64,000 nt of DNA from Coix lacryma-jobi var. lacryma-jobi (GCA_009763385.1 CM019824.1:159651770-159715769), one strand, 5' to 3'. Counted from the stretch's first letter, positions 22,866 through 34,550 are shown. Numbers and translations are program-made. The notes: generated from the sequence alone by a model not told the origin.

Positions 22866-23056
22866 AGGGATCTCGGCGCCAAGATCTATGGCGTCGACCT
22901 CGGCGCCGTGACCCGTGGCGCCGAGCTCGGCGCCAAGATCTGTGGCGCTGAGCTACCTACCACGTCAGCGCTAGCACGGCACAGTGGCGGGGACCTCGGC
23001 GCCATGGCTCATGGCGCCGAGCCGTCTTACCTCGGCGCCATGACCTATGGCACCGA
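22866..23056. repeat. Array of imperfect CTCGGCGCCA..TGGCGCCGAG units
   Basis: About six short units, each nearly palindromic around a GGCGCC core (for example CTCGGCGCCAAGATCTATGG), follow one another, about 300 bp upstream of the minus-strand GRF start. The frame reading through them is a by-product of the repeat. Confidence 0.8.
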
Positions 23057-23581
23057 CCACAGGGTCTAAAGATGAGAATACGTCGTCCAGGGGGTTAAAC
23101 ATGAATTTTGTTCGAAAAAAGGCTAAATTGTAAAAAATTAGGGCACCCTGGCTGGTGTTTCCTTTTCTGTCTCGTACTGCTGTTGATCTCCAGTTTTCTT
23201 TTCTAGCCTCAGAACTGAACCCACTGTGGCCATCTCTGCTTTGCTTTTTCTAGTCTCTGTACTGGTGCTTTGCTGGTTCTAATCCCCCGTTTTGCACTCC
23301 AATGATCCAGTCTACAGTAAAGGCTAACATGGGATAGCCTAGCTCTGCAAATCTGTTTATATTTGAGCGAATAATCATGGTGCATTTGAGGCCATGAAAA
23401 TCATAAGGACAGTTGCAAGGAGAACATCAACTTAGCAAGTCCTAATGTTGCAAAGCATATTCTAAAGCAGAGCTTACCATGCAATGTCCATTTGCTTGCA
23501 ATTGACGGAAAATTGCAAGGTGTGTCAGGAAAAAAAACATTTGAGGGCATCATAGAGAAAACAGGCCTTGAGAAGCTATAG
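23057..23581. other. Intergenic, with a 60-codon open fragment of unknown origin
   Basis: Most of the stretch shows nothing recognisable. At about 23402-23580 (plus) an open frame reads INLASPNVAKHILKQS and ends at TAG after TGLEKL. It lacks a start and resembles no family I know; it may be a decayed exon. Confidence 0.3.
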
Positions 23582-23888
23582 CGCCTGTTTCGAAAAGTTG
23601 TGCTCCCTGATTCTTCAGTTGTGCTCTCTGATTCTCTGGTGAAGTGATTCTGTGGCTGAAAGTAATTCTCTTTGATTCTTTAGCATAAACTCTCAAAATC
23701 AGGATAGAGAATTATTTCACAGAATCAGATGAAGCTACTTTTTTTTTAGCTCTCAACGTCTTAGTTCATTTCAGAGAATCACTTCACAGAATTAGCGAAA
23801 AATCACTTCTAGCTGAGAAATACATTTGGCAACCAGAGTGTGATTCTCCCTGAGAATCGGCTCTGCGGATCCAGGAAACAAACTGGAC
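23582..23888. mobile_element. MITE-like element with GCGCCTGTTTCG / GGAAACAAAC ends
   Basis: The left end GCGCCTGTTTCG and right end GGAAACAAACTGG form a poor inverted repeat of the common grass type GGCCTGTTTGG..CCAAACAGGCC. Internally AGAATCACTTC/GAAGTGATTCT motifs occur in both orientations. No clear target duplication was found. Confidence 0.45.
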
Positions 23889-24863
23889 TGATTTTTTGTT
23901 ATCTAAAATCTGGATTGTAAACTCCCTATTGAGAATCCTGATTCCTAGTTCCTTTATGGATTCAAACGTCATCGAAGATAAGGAGTAAGGAACTCTTTTG
24001 CTAGGTAAAATCTGGTCCTATCTGGGCTGAAGTGGATTCCAAAATTTTGGGAATTCTGGATAGGAGATTTGGCTATCCCCAAATTATCACTCTCCTTCTG
24101 TTTGGATGCCACACAGAATTTAGAAACTTAAAATCTGAAACCAATTCAAAAGGGCCTGAACATTTCAAATTAGCATGATGACGATGATGTAAAAAGTGCT
24201 TGCCGGAATATTCATGCAAACTCCCTTGTTCGCCCCAACAAAATTCTAGTGTCCAAAAGCTATTCCTGCAAATTCTGAAATTGTCTGCCTGAGTAAATCT
24301 ATGTAACAGAATTGATGCTATCTTATGTAAAATTTAAACTGAAGAGCATAGTTGCAAAGTGAGGGGCATCAAATCTTACAGTGCATAAGTAGATATCGAT
24401 TCATCTAGGTTCCCTGGGTGAAAATGCACTTCACATAGACAAACTGCAGATGAAACAATAGACTATCAATAACATTCCCATGTGCATTGTAACTATTCCA
24501 GTTTGTCACTTGCACTGATGTGACAGAAAAGAACAGCTTTTATAGAGATTAACAGAATGCAGACAGATTCCAACTGCATGATCAATAAAATGCCATTATC
24601 AATGGAACCTAAGAGCAATTTATTCACTGACTAATTAGATCGGCAGCATATACACCGATGCATGTCTGAATACAATCCCATCCTGTACACGTGTAGAATA
24701 CACCTTGTACACATGACTGGATTATAATTTGAAAGAATCAAACACCCTCGAAACCGAACGATTCATGTTCTTGACAACAATGGATGAACAATTGAGCATT
24801 AACCGACACCGACAGGCACGAGCCTGCAAACCTTTCGTGCTGAGAAACACGTTTTTTTTCTTA
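23889..24863. other. Intergenic AT-rich DNA
   Basis: No gene, repeat end or RNA gene recognised. Confidence 0.4.
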
Positions 24864-25223
24864 TCTATATAAACCTTTAAACGTGGTGACTACCATAAAC
24901 ACTGTTCAAAGGCCAGTTCCTCTCTCACATGTTCCTGTTCATCCACAGTAGTTGTACAGTAACGGATCCTATGAACAGTGGTGCCCGAAACAATAAACAT
25001 TGTTGGTTTAGCGAACAGTGCAAACCCGATATGAACAGTATGTACCCATTTTAACCAATGAACAGTCCCGGTCCAATACCCATTTTAACCAATGAACAGT
25101 CCCGGTCTAATAAACAGTGCCGGTTTTAGTAAACAGTACAAACCCGATATAAACCGTATTTATCTATTTTGAACAGCTCACCCTCCGTCCTGGGCCCGCA
25201 CGAAGAGCGGGCCTTCCGTCTAG
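24864..25223 (+). mobile_element. Small non-autonomous Helitron (360 bp)
   Basis: The 5' end TCTATATAAACC is preceded by A, and the 3' end CTAG is followed by T, giving the A|TC..CTAG|T structure of Helitrons. A GC-rich hairpin GGGCCCGC-loop-GCGGGCC lies 6 bp before CTAG. Inside are degenerate repeats of AACAGT and CCCGGTC(C/T)AATA. There is no Rep/helicase gene, so mobilisation would be in trans. The 3' end is secure; the 5' end is less certain. Confidence 0.7.
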
Positions 25224-25377
25224 TTGTTACTATACGTATAGGATATGTTGGTACCTGGGCCTGCACATAGTATCACGCCGTCACCAATCAAACAAAGTCT
25301 ATTAATTAAATGGGGAAACCACTTGCAGGCTGAGGCTACAATTCACAGAATCCTCCTCTCCCTCCTTATGATAGCTA

Positions 25378-25609
25378 CTCCCGTCCCTAAATAAGTGTCG
25401 TTCTCGCTTCCCGAGAAAAAGCTACTAGCAATTATATATTAAAATATATTAATATTTATGCTAAGTAATTAGTATTATCGGAAAGGTCTTTACATCTAGT
25501 TTTTTAACAAAATTATTTGGAGATATAAATATTGCACATATTTTGTATAAAGTGAGTCAAATATGTGACATGCACACCAACGACGACACTTATTTATGGA
25601 CGGAGGGAG
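25378..25609. mobile_element. Stowaway MITE (232 bp)
   Basis: TA target duplication (25376-25377, 25610-25611) flanks inverted ends CTCCCGTCCCTAAATAAGTG and CTCCCTCCGTCCATAAATAA. AT-rich interior without coding capacity. Derived from Tc1/mariner transposons. Confidence 0.92.
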
Positions 25610-25611
25610 TA

Positions 25612-27573
25612 CAATTGAGGCCACGTTGCTGCTAGTGGTGAATGCCCCAACTATCAACATTCATTACGGCCAGCTGTAGCACCATTACGGAACACTAGTC
25701 ATCGCCCAAATAAGTGCTTAGGGTTTTCTCCAAGAAATTATTGCCTTGGTCCCTTGTGGCTGTCTGTAACTCTGTATACGCCTGGCTGTAGGTTGTCATT
25801 GCGGGACAGATTCATTGATCTACCGAGTCGAACCACAAATCCCGAACAGTTAAAAAAACGTGTATCTCTTGCGAAAATGGATGTGGAGTAATCAATCTAT
25901 GGCAGATAAATCTTACAAGGAGGCAGGCAGCAGTGACAGGAAAAGAGGACAAGAAAGCCCGGGGCCTTTCGCACTCCCCTATCTATCCTTTTCTTTTTTG
26001 GTCCACCACCGTACCATCCATCAACATACAATCGACCACTATTTTTCACCTGTCAAAAGTATGCCAACGTGTCCCAAAAATAAAGTCTTCAGAGTGCAGT
26101 TGCTTTATTTCAGTATGATGTCAGGGTGATGCAAGTATGAAAAAACAAAACAGTTTACTTAAATGGCTATAAGTTTTTAATGACATATCCGTTTTCAATT
26201 CCATTTGTACTCGTATGTTCTACGTGACAAGATGAATAAAACTAGACCCCGCTTACCTATATTTTAAAGAATTACATTTTAGTAACAATTTATAAGTAAA
26301 AATATGCTAGAAAATTTATGAAGTTGCCACCATGTAATACTAAACTTACTACTTAAAACTATACTAAAGTTATTATATGGTATGCTCATCGATTATTACC
26401 ATTAAAATATAATAAAATTATTATATAATATTTACATAAAGATATTGACCTCTAAATAGAGTAACGGGACAAAATAAAATAAGGACCAAAATAAAATAAG
26501 CTACGACCTAAAGAGAAAAATTATTAAAATAATCATTGCATAATCTGCTAATTAGAGAGCAAGTTATTGTACGGTAAATTATAAAAAACTAAAAAAACAT
26601 GACTTCCTGCCAACTAAAGTTATTTATTAAAAAAATAAAGACAGCGATATAAAACAAGATAAGCTCTAACATAGAACAAATTATTAGAGCAAGTATTTTA
26701 TAAACTACCAACTAGAGGGATAATTTATTATAAAAAACCGCTATATAAACCGAGAAATATGACTAGCTGAAAATTAAAGTGACATTTATTAAAAAGATAA
26801 GAGTAATGACCTAAAATAAGACAAGCTACACTTTAAGGGAAAATTATTAGAAAAAATATTGTATAAGGTGCTTGCTTAGAGAGTAAGTTATTATACAACT
26901 AATATATATGATTTTAAAATACATTTTAAAGCTGAAAAATAGACTAAAAACTGAAAATAAAAAAAAACACATTTAACTAAAAACTAAAAGACAATGAAAA
27001 AATGAGGTAATGGAACTGAAAAGGAATACAGAATGAAAAAATAAATAAATTTGTAACTGAATTGACAAAAAAATACAAATAATACTAAAAACAAATAAAA
27101 GAAAAAAAAAGTAAAAAAGATGCCACACAAACCAAAAACAAATAGGGTGTGTGGCTGGCCGCGGAGGGTCTCGGGTCTCGCTCGCAGGCCGCATGTGTAA
27201 GGCCAGGCCAGGCCAGGGAGATCCGTGTGTAATAACATTTCTGTTTCAACCATGTATGTAAAATGCCCGTGCGTTACAACGGGTAAAAAAAATATACAAC
27301 AAAAATTTAAATATAAACATGTAATATTTGTTATAAAAAATAATATTTTAAGTGTCATCTTTTTTAGTACTTATTAACACTTCAACCACGAGATTTTTGG
27401 AGTGCATCGATTCCACGTGAGAAACATGAAACAACCATCCGCTGAGCCAGGCCTCGCGTCTTGTTGTCCGTGTTCAAACCTAAAACGTCAACTATCTCAG
27501 AGTAGAGTAGTTAATTTAATTGGATTTATTTAGACTTATCTTAACCCTTAAAATCATTTTCGTACTAACCTCT
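25612..27573. other. AT-rich intergenic DNA with a degenerate Helitron-like end
   Basis: No credible gene. 26400-27130 is very A-rich on the plus strand. At 27262-27285, GCCCGTGCGTTACAACGGGT matches the hairpin seen near Helitron 3' ends at 32942-32960 (minus orientation), but no intact CTAG accompanies it. Confidence 0.4.
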
Positions 27574-28803
27574 TGTCGGCGTTTCGTACCCGGGGTATCA
27601 CACCAACGAGTAATATGATCGCGTGCTTCTCTTCCTGGATGGTGATGCAAGGGGACACAAGGATTTATCCTGGTTCGGGCAAAGAAGGCCCTACGTCCAG
27701 CGGGGGGGAGTTGTTCTTGTATTACTTGCACCTAAGTGCTTGTACAGGGGAGAATACAAGCTCAGTGAGCGTGAACCGGAATCCGGACTCGTGTCTGTGC
27801 GTGGACTCGTGTGTTGTGTCCGTCGTCCCGGATGAGGGCCCTAGCGTCCCCTTTTATAGAGCAAGGGAAGGCCAGGGTTACATGAAAGTATTACAGGTGT
27901 CGGGGCGTATGGTGCCCCATACGGGGAAGGGTAGGAACTCTGTCTTGTCGGGGCCACTGGAGCCGATGTGATTGTCGCTGTTGAGGCGTCCTTGGGTCGT
28001 GACTTCCATCCTGGGTGCGGACGTGGGGGCGCGACAAGGCGGGAGCCGTACAGCACCCATCCCGGAATGTACAGTACGCGGCGGGGTCCCTCCGGGTCTT
28101 GGGGTACCTGTCCTCCAAGAGCACGAAAGTAGTTAGGGCTCGAAGGGCGCGGAGCCGGCTTCGAGGTGGTGCCACGGGGGCTCGAGGGGCGCGGAGCCGG
28201 CCTCGAGGTGTTACAGTGCAGGGCTCGAGAGGCGCGTAGCCGGCCTCGAGGGGTTACAGTGCAGGGCTCGAGGGGCGCGTAGCCGGCCTCGAGGGGTTAC
28301 AGTGCCTGGCTCGAGGGGCGCGTAGCCGGCCTCGAGGGGTTACAGTGCCTGGCATGGCCGAACAGTGCTGCACCGGTGCCCTTTTGCCCATGCTTGTGGT
28401 GAAAACGAGACTTGACCTTTACACCGAGTTACTGTGGTACACGCCGTGCACTAGTGGACATGACCGGAGTAGGTGAAGGCATTAAATGCGTGATATGGGC
28501 TGGTACGGCTGTCTGTGCAGCTCGAGGTCCGTGTGTTAAGGCTCGAGGTGTGGGGGCGCGCTCGCCCGAGGTCTGGAGGGCTCGAGCGGGACGGAGAGCG
28601 ATCGTGCTCGCCCGAGGCCTTGCTGGGAGGGCTCGGGCGAGACGGAGACGGAGCGTTCGCCCGAGGCCTGGCTGGGAGGGCTCGGGCGAGACGGAGACGG
28701 AGCGTTCGCCCGAGGCCTGGCTGGGAGGGCTCGGGCGAGACGGAGACGGAGTGTTCGGGTGTTTGCGTTGATTGGGGGTACCCCTTTTTTTTTACCACCG
28801 ACA
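27574..28803 (-). mobile_element. Solo LTR of the Tat-type gypsy family (1230 bp)
   Basis: This is the inverted counterpart of the LTR at 51563-52899, with TGTCGG..CCGACA ends and a perfect 5-bp duplication CCTCT (27569-27573 and 28804-28808). No internal sequence adjoins it, so it arose by recombination between the two LTRs of a former full element. It keeps the TATA box CTATAAAAG (minus strand, about 27851-27859) that is altered in the other copy. It contains two tandem arrays, about 42-bp units around 28200-28345 and three 49-bp units around 28623-28769. Confidence 0.95.
28623..28769 (-). repeat. 49-bp tandem repeat in the solo LTR (3 units)
   Basis: Units starting CTGGGAGGGCTCGGGCGAGA recur at 28623, 28672 and 28721. 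The same unit is present six to seven times in the LTR at 51606-51898. Confidence 0.92.
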
Positions 28804-29409
28804 CCTCTTTCACATGCTGGATCTAATAGCTAACTTATAATTTCTATTCCAGAGGTCGTTCGAGTTTGCTCTTTGAAATAGTATATTTCGTTACTCGTGT
28901 CATTCTAAATTATTATTACTATTATTTTTATTATTATAGCAAACATGTCCGTACGTTGCTACAGAGAAAAAATATAAAAATATTTATAAAAAGTGAAAGT
29001 AGGAATACTACATAATTGGAGTATTTATGTTTTCCTCTCTTTTTAAAAAATTTGAGAGTTATAATTTATTTGTGACGATTATAACAGTCAAAAAAATAAT
29101 CTAATGTTAGAGGAATCATCGACACAAAAAGGGTCCAGCTAGAGAATTTATCTTATCTTCTCCATGATAACCTTTTTTTTGAAACAAAATAACGTGTGTT
29201 CTCCATCCCTTGCAATTGCAGATCATCCGGAAACCGTCGGTGCCGACCAGTCGGCGCACCCGCCAGGTCGGTGACTGATTCCCGCAGTGTTAATTTTTTA
29301 TTCTGGCCCAAGTGGTATACATTCGGTAGCAGCCCAACAGCCAAGTAATACACAGCCCAACAAGGAAATATTTGAAGCTGCGCGCCGTGGGTTTCGCTGC
29401 CGCGATGAT

Positions 29410-30240
29410 TGTTCGTGACGTCATTTGCTTACTTCGGTTTCAATTGCTTTTTCTTTTCTTTTTTATTTCCTTTAGTTCTTATTCTTATTTTTTATTTATA
29501 TATTTATATATTTATTTTATTTCTTTTTTACTCTACTTAGTTATTTTCTTTGTTTAGTTCTTAACACTTTTTTTGTTTTTTCATTTTTCTTCCTTTTCTT
29601 TGATTCATTTTTCTTTTATTTTTTTTACATTTTTTATTTTAATTTTATATTCCCTCTTTCCGTTTTACTCAAATTAATTATTTGTTTTATTATTTTATAA
29701 TTCAAAATTTTACCTTTTCATATATTTCATGATATATATAGCGTTCCGTGATATACCAGCAATGTTTTATTATGTATTTTTATTTGTATTTATGAGATGT
29801 TCTATGACATATTTTAGGTTGTTTTGAATAGTATCTTGATGATATTCTTTTCGATTTTACCTTTTTATATTTATTAGCCCTTTTTATTTTATATATTATA
29901 TATCTTATATTTATTTTTTCTCTCTTTTATTTTTATTTCTAAAGATTTTCCTATTATCATTTATATTTGTATTTTTCATTCTTTTTCACTTTGTTTTTTA
30001 TTTTCTTTTTTTGTTTTATTCTAATTTTCATTTAACTTTTTCATGTTCTATTTTTAAATTTTTTTCATTCCATATGTTGTAGCAGGTAGAGATCATGCTT
30101 GCATAGTACGCATGTGGTTTTTTTAATTTTTTCTCTTTATTATTCCAGTTATTCATTTTTTTAATACATTTAACATTTGTTATCCATGCTGTTATTTTGT
30201 ATTTTATTTTTTGTTATTTTATCTTAATTCATTAGTTTAA
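29410..30240. repeat. T-rich low-complexity tract
   Basis: Long runs of TTTTATTT/TTTCTTTT on the plus strand over some 800 bp; no coding or structural RNA signal. Confidence 0.7.
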
Positions 30241-30259
30241 TAATTTTGTTTTTTACTTT

Positions 30260-30720
30260 GTTTTATATAATATATGTGATGTTTACATAGTGTTTTTTTA
30301 TATATTGTTGTGATATTTATGTAGTATACATGTAATGTCCTATGATATATTTTGTGATGTTCACGTAATATGTATGTGATGTTCATTTAATATACATGTG
30401 ATGTTCACTGATGTATTTTATGATGTTCATGTGGTATACTTGTGATTTTCTATGATGTGTGATGTCGCTCAAGTTTATCAATGTGTTTTATTTTAATTTT
30501 CTCTAATTTTTCCTTATTGACTTATTTTGTGTATATTTTAGGTTGTTCTGGTAGTACTCATGTGATGTCCGTGCAGTATACCTGTGGTGTTTTATAATGT
30601 ATTTAAGTATTTTTATGTTATATAATGAAATATTCATGTAGTATACATGTCTTGTTTGTATAGTATATATATAATTTTCTATTATGTGTTCCAGATCTTC
30701 ATGTAGTATAAATAGGATGT
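30260..30720. repeat. Degenerate tandem repeat of TATACATGTGATGTTCA(T/C)-like units
   Basis: Units such as ATGTGATGTTCATTTAATATAC recur about every 20-30 bp with many changes. Fragments continue to about 31250. Confidence 0.65.
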
Positions 30721-30773
30721 TCTATAATTACTTTGAATATTTAATATAAACTTTCGTAAGATACTATGTGGTA

Positions 30774-31008
30774 CTCTTTCTGTCCCTAAAAGAATACAAT
30801 TCTGGAATAGTATCATGATTTGTATATCAAGTTTGACCAAATATTTATAATGTCAAATAAACATCATTAGGTTAATTACGAAATATATTTTTATATTAAA
30901 TTAATTTTGGAGTTATAAATGTGACTACTATTTACTAGAAATCTAGTTAAACATGAAACACTTTAGCTGGCACATACTATAATTGCATTCTTTTCAGGAC
31001 AGAGGTAG
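30774..31008. mobile_element. Stowaway MITE (235 bp)
   Basis: TA duplications at 30772-30773 and 31009-31010 flank inverted ends CTCTTTCTGTCCCTAAAAGAA and CTACCTCTGTCCTGAAAAGAA. No coding capacity. Confidence 0.88.
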
Positions 31009-31399
31009 TATATTTTAGGTTACTTAAATAGTGTCAATTTAATGGGTTTTTTTTATTTTCCTATATTAAATGTCTTTTATTTTTGTTATATATATATATA
31101 TCATGATGTTCACATACTGTACAAGTAATGTTGTAGAATGCATTTTCAAATGTTTACAAGTATACTGGAATGTTTCACGATTATCTTTGCGTGTTTCTGT
31201 AATTCTCATGAGATGTCACGTGATTTTTTTGTTCAAATAGTATATGTGTACAATGTTCTCTTTTATTTTAATTTATATATTGGATTTTTTTAACTTTTTC
31301 ATTTTTGTTTCCTCTTAGATTTTATCAAGTCATTTATTTATTTGCATGATATATTATCCGATAAAAGTCACTCATCGTGTGGAAACCACATAACGCCAT

Positions 31400-32300
31400 C
31401 TCGCATTGGAGCGGAACGTGGATTAGTGTCTAGTGGGCCGGCTGCTAGGCCTATGCAGGACATCGGGACGCTTTTTTTTTTCTTTCAGCAGCGGAGTTCC
31501 TGGTCGACGCGTGGCAGGGTGCCGACCCAGTCGGACCATAGGCGGCCCCCAGATCATCTCTCTCCGCCTGGCTGAATTGTGTCTGCTCCCGCCCCTACTA
31601 AAAAAGCTTGTGGCAATTGTTGCCCGGCAGGATAGGAAACGGGAAAAAACAAAATTACCCCATCGGGTCTAACAAGGTTGGGACGACATCACCAATTCGC
31701 CGGGTACCGATTTGTTGGATCAAAAAATGTTATATGCGCGGACTGTCTATGAGGCCGGCCCAACACAGCCCAGATCGAGGAGACATAAAATCTGGAACCC
31801 TAACCGGCAAATCTATTCCATTCCCCTCCTCGTCCCGCAGTCGCAATCGCTCAGAAGTCAGACCCGCATGTTCACATTGGCACACACATTTCTGCAACAG
31901 AGTCACTCCTCGATCATCCGCAGATCCACTCTATCTCCCACGTCGAGCTGGGTGGGTGTCGCATCCGCCTCGGACCACAGTGCCAGGTGGGCACATGATG
32001 CGCTGCCGGCGCGGGAGCCATGGCGTCCATTGGAGTGTGTCGACGGCTCGACCACACCGATGCATTATGCCTGTCATGTGTGAGAAGCTCGCTTGCTAAT
32101 TTGGCAGTGCTTCTAGGTTCTCTCGCCTGTATGCTTCCCTGACCTACGGTCCAGGTCAGGTAACAGCTAAAAAATTTTCAACTTCAGTTCCTTCTTCTTG
32201 TCAAAAAAAAACTTCAGTTCCTATCTTGGTTTATATTTTCTCTCTCCTCTCAACATCATATATTTTCTTTTCCTCTCGGGTCTTACAAAGGAATAGAGGT
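31400..32300 (+). other. GC-richer block, possible captured gene 5' region
   Basis: Base composition changes sharply from the surrounding T-rich DNA. A 163-codon frame (31608-32099) and another at 31712-32083 exist, but neither shows a recognisable domain and both lack coding-like features. Sequence such as AACCCTAACCGG and CTCCTCGTCCCGCAG resembles a plant 5' UTR with an acceptor site. I infer a gene fragment, without identity. Confidence 0.3.
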
Positions 32301-33018
32301 AAGCTGCATTCGACGAGGCTTGAAGAACAGTTTATCGACCGGAGCCATAGCAAACCCAATTCTAATCTGTGCATCTGGGCATGCAAGCAGAATATGAAAA
32401 CAACAACCATGCGGAGCGAGGTTTCTCATCGATGATGAATCTTCGCCTGAGCCTACAGATCTGATGTTTATTTTTTTTATTGTGACTTGATGCTTCACGT
32501 ATTTATGGGTGTGGTCTTCTTAATTATGTGGAGTCGATTTTGGTTGGAGCATGACTGCATGAGTCCTGGACGGACAACAAATGTATTATGGCATGTTCAA
32601 ATCTTTGCTTGTGTTTGGGTACGGTCCTGTGGTAGGAATTTTTTTAAAACAGTTTTGTTATTTTCGTACATAGTCAGCTGGACACGGTATCATGGGAAAA
32701 ATTGCGTGAGGCATGTGTGTCCTAGTTTGTTTTGTTGGGTAGTCTTAACAGAAGAGTAAAAGAACGGACCCAGCACAAGAACGGACCCAGCACGAATCCG
32801 ATTTTTATTTCCTTATATTTTCTTGGCAGTCTTACGGACTTAAATCTCTACCGCCCAGACCAAACTAAAAAAGAGGCAGGAATTTTGTCTCTTTATTATT
32901 ATATATAATAATAATAAATATATATATATACTAGCACAGTATGCCCGTGCATTGCAACGGGAGAGAAAAATATAAATAGAGAGACATAAATATATTATAA
33001 TTTAAATTTTTATACTAT

Positions 33019-33279
33019 TTATATGGCCCTAGCATAGCCTTGTGGCGTGGGTAGTAGGGTCTGCTCCTCGCCATAGCTAACAAGTAGCCCATTATCTCGG
33101 TGTGTACCGAGCAGACCAAGCTCAAGCTCAAGCGGCAAGAGAATGTTGAGCTCCTCCTTCATGTGAATGTCTGACATCGAGCTTGGTTGCGAAACATCCT
33201 CACCATCGTCATTGTGGCTGCCCCAAGTGTTCCTTCCGTCGAGCTCACCGACAGTGCATCTATGATTTAACCTAGCTAA
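33019..33279 (-). pseudogene. Captured gene fragment (C-terminal piece, unidentified)
   Basis: An open frame of about 85 codons ends at TAA (33019-33021). It is acidic and Leu-rich, with visible text such as SSMSDIHMKEELNILLPLEL and ending PTPQGYARAI. No start codon at the upstream edge. Codon content looks gene-like compared with the flanking AT-rich DNA. I do not recognise the protein; it could be the last exon of a host gene picked up by the Helitron. Confidence 0.4.
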
Positions 33280-33579
33280 ATACGTGAAAGTAAAAATGTT
33301 ATCCTAAATTTTGTGTTGCATTTTTGCGCCCATGTTAGAAAGTTTTTTGGTATACTTTATTCTTGAAGAGATGTCTGCAATATAAGACTGTCCACAATAT
33401 TGGCTTTGAGCGATGCTGAAAAGATGAGAGAGAAGGTTGGAGCATCGATGTACACACTGAGTGCCCTGGTGGCTACTCGCGAGGCTTGTTAAATGGAATT
33501 AATTTAAACTTGTCTTTCGACAACAGTTATTATAGTAGGATATTTATTTTAGCCATTAACCTTTTTAAAGCATGATTAA

Positions 33580-33796
33580 GGCCTTGTTTAGTTTCTCAAA
33601 ATTTCCTAAAAAAATTATAGATTCCATGTCATATCAATCTTTTATAGATTAAAAAATAACTAATTATACTTGTTGTTTGTATATATCGAGCCGAATCTTT
33701 TGAGCCTAGTTAGTCTATGCTTGAATAAAGTTTGTCAAATAACAACGAAAGTGCTACGAGACTTTTCCTAAAAATTTCTGGGAACTAAATACAGCC
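33580..33796. mobile_element. Tourist-like MITE (217 bp)
   Basis: Inverted ends GGCCTTGTTTAGTTTC and GGCTGTATTTAGTTCC with 3-bp duplication TAA (33577-33579, 33797-33799), as for PIF/Harbinger-derived MITEs. Nested in the Helitron. Confidence 0.85.
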
Positions 33797-34029
33797 TAAA
33801 TACAACTTATCTTTTATCCAGTTTAGTTTAGATCCGTAGTGGCCGGCCATGCACACGGTTGAAGCCGTAAATCGAATCTCCAATCGAATGGGCCTAGATG
33901 AATCTGTAGTTTCTGTACTGATTGGATGCTGCACTGAACCTGAAATAAAATACAATCCGGTTAAGTCCAGCCTCGAGTTCGCTATTCAATTGGGGGTGAT
34001 ATACCGGGTAAATAAAAAGATAAATTAGT

Positions 34030-34550
34030 GGCTCATATTTTTCTTTCTCATCTTACCCCTTCTTGTCTCTTTGTCGTTTGGCCTGGCAGTCAGTCCGTCA
34101 CGGGGGCTCTCGCTCACGGGAGCTCTCACGGAGGAGCACGAGACAGGAGAGCAGGGAGCGGGACACCGCTGGGCCGTGCGCCGGCCGCCGGCCGCCGCCG
34201 CCCCTGCCATGCCTGTGCCTCATCCGCGCCAAGCCACCCCCGACCGCGGCGTCCGCAAGCGCTGCCCGCAGCAACGACGCCCAGTGCCCGCCTCTGGTGC
34301 GGCAGCCGCGCCAGGCCCCTCGCGAGGTCGCCCCTCGCAGCCCTTAGGTGTTCTCGCCCGCCACCAGCACTAACAAGTGAGGCTTCTCTCAAGTCTGATC
34401 TAGGTTTCTCTCCCGCCGGAGCCTCCACGGAGGGGCGGCGGACCTCGCACGGATGGCTGCTGGACCTTGGACGGAGGCGCGTCGGGGCGCCGAGCTCGCA
34501 CGGATGAGGCGGCCTCGTGCGGGATGGCGGTCTGGATTCAATCTATTCTA
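34030..34550 (+). other. GC-rich gene-like block in the Helitron
   Basis: Long frames exist in several phases (34028-34507 and 34063-34347 plus; 34126-34428 minus) because the block is GC-rich. None has a recognisable domain. It ends near GCGGGATGGCG followed by AT-rich DNA, resembling a first exon and intron of a captured gene. No function can be assigned. Confidence 0.3.

Larger units (their letters stand above)
28937..32915 (-). mobile_element. Candidate old Helitron, degenerate at both ends
   Basis: At the left, TAGCAAACATGTCCGTACG.. (28937 onward) parallels the Helitron 3' end CTAGCACAGTATGCCCGTGC at 32931 with several substitutions. At the right, a plus-strand stretch at 32866-32905 (AAAAAGAGGCAGGAATTTTG, then TCTCTTTATTATTA) parallels the 5' end of the Helitron at 35000-35054. 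Together they would delimit a 4-kb minus-strand element. The interior is mostly T-rich DNA, a Stowaway MITE and a GC-richer block at 31400-32130 that may be captured gene sequence. No helicase is seen. The terminal CTAG and TC are not intact, so confidence is modest. Confidence 0.4.

Noticed and set aside
22728..23069. 113-codon plus ORF
   Set aside because: It consists of the GGCGCC array and its flank; the repeated Gly-Ala text follows the repeat period.
26973..27358. Phe-rich minus ORFs suggesting membrane segments
   Set aside because: They read A-rich low-complexity DNA; hydrophobicity is a composition effect.
29410..30240. Possible centromeric or satellite DNA in the T-rich region
   Set aside because: No regular monomer length; it is simple low-complexity sequence.
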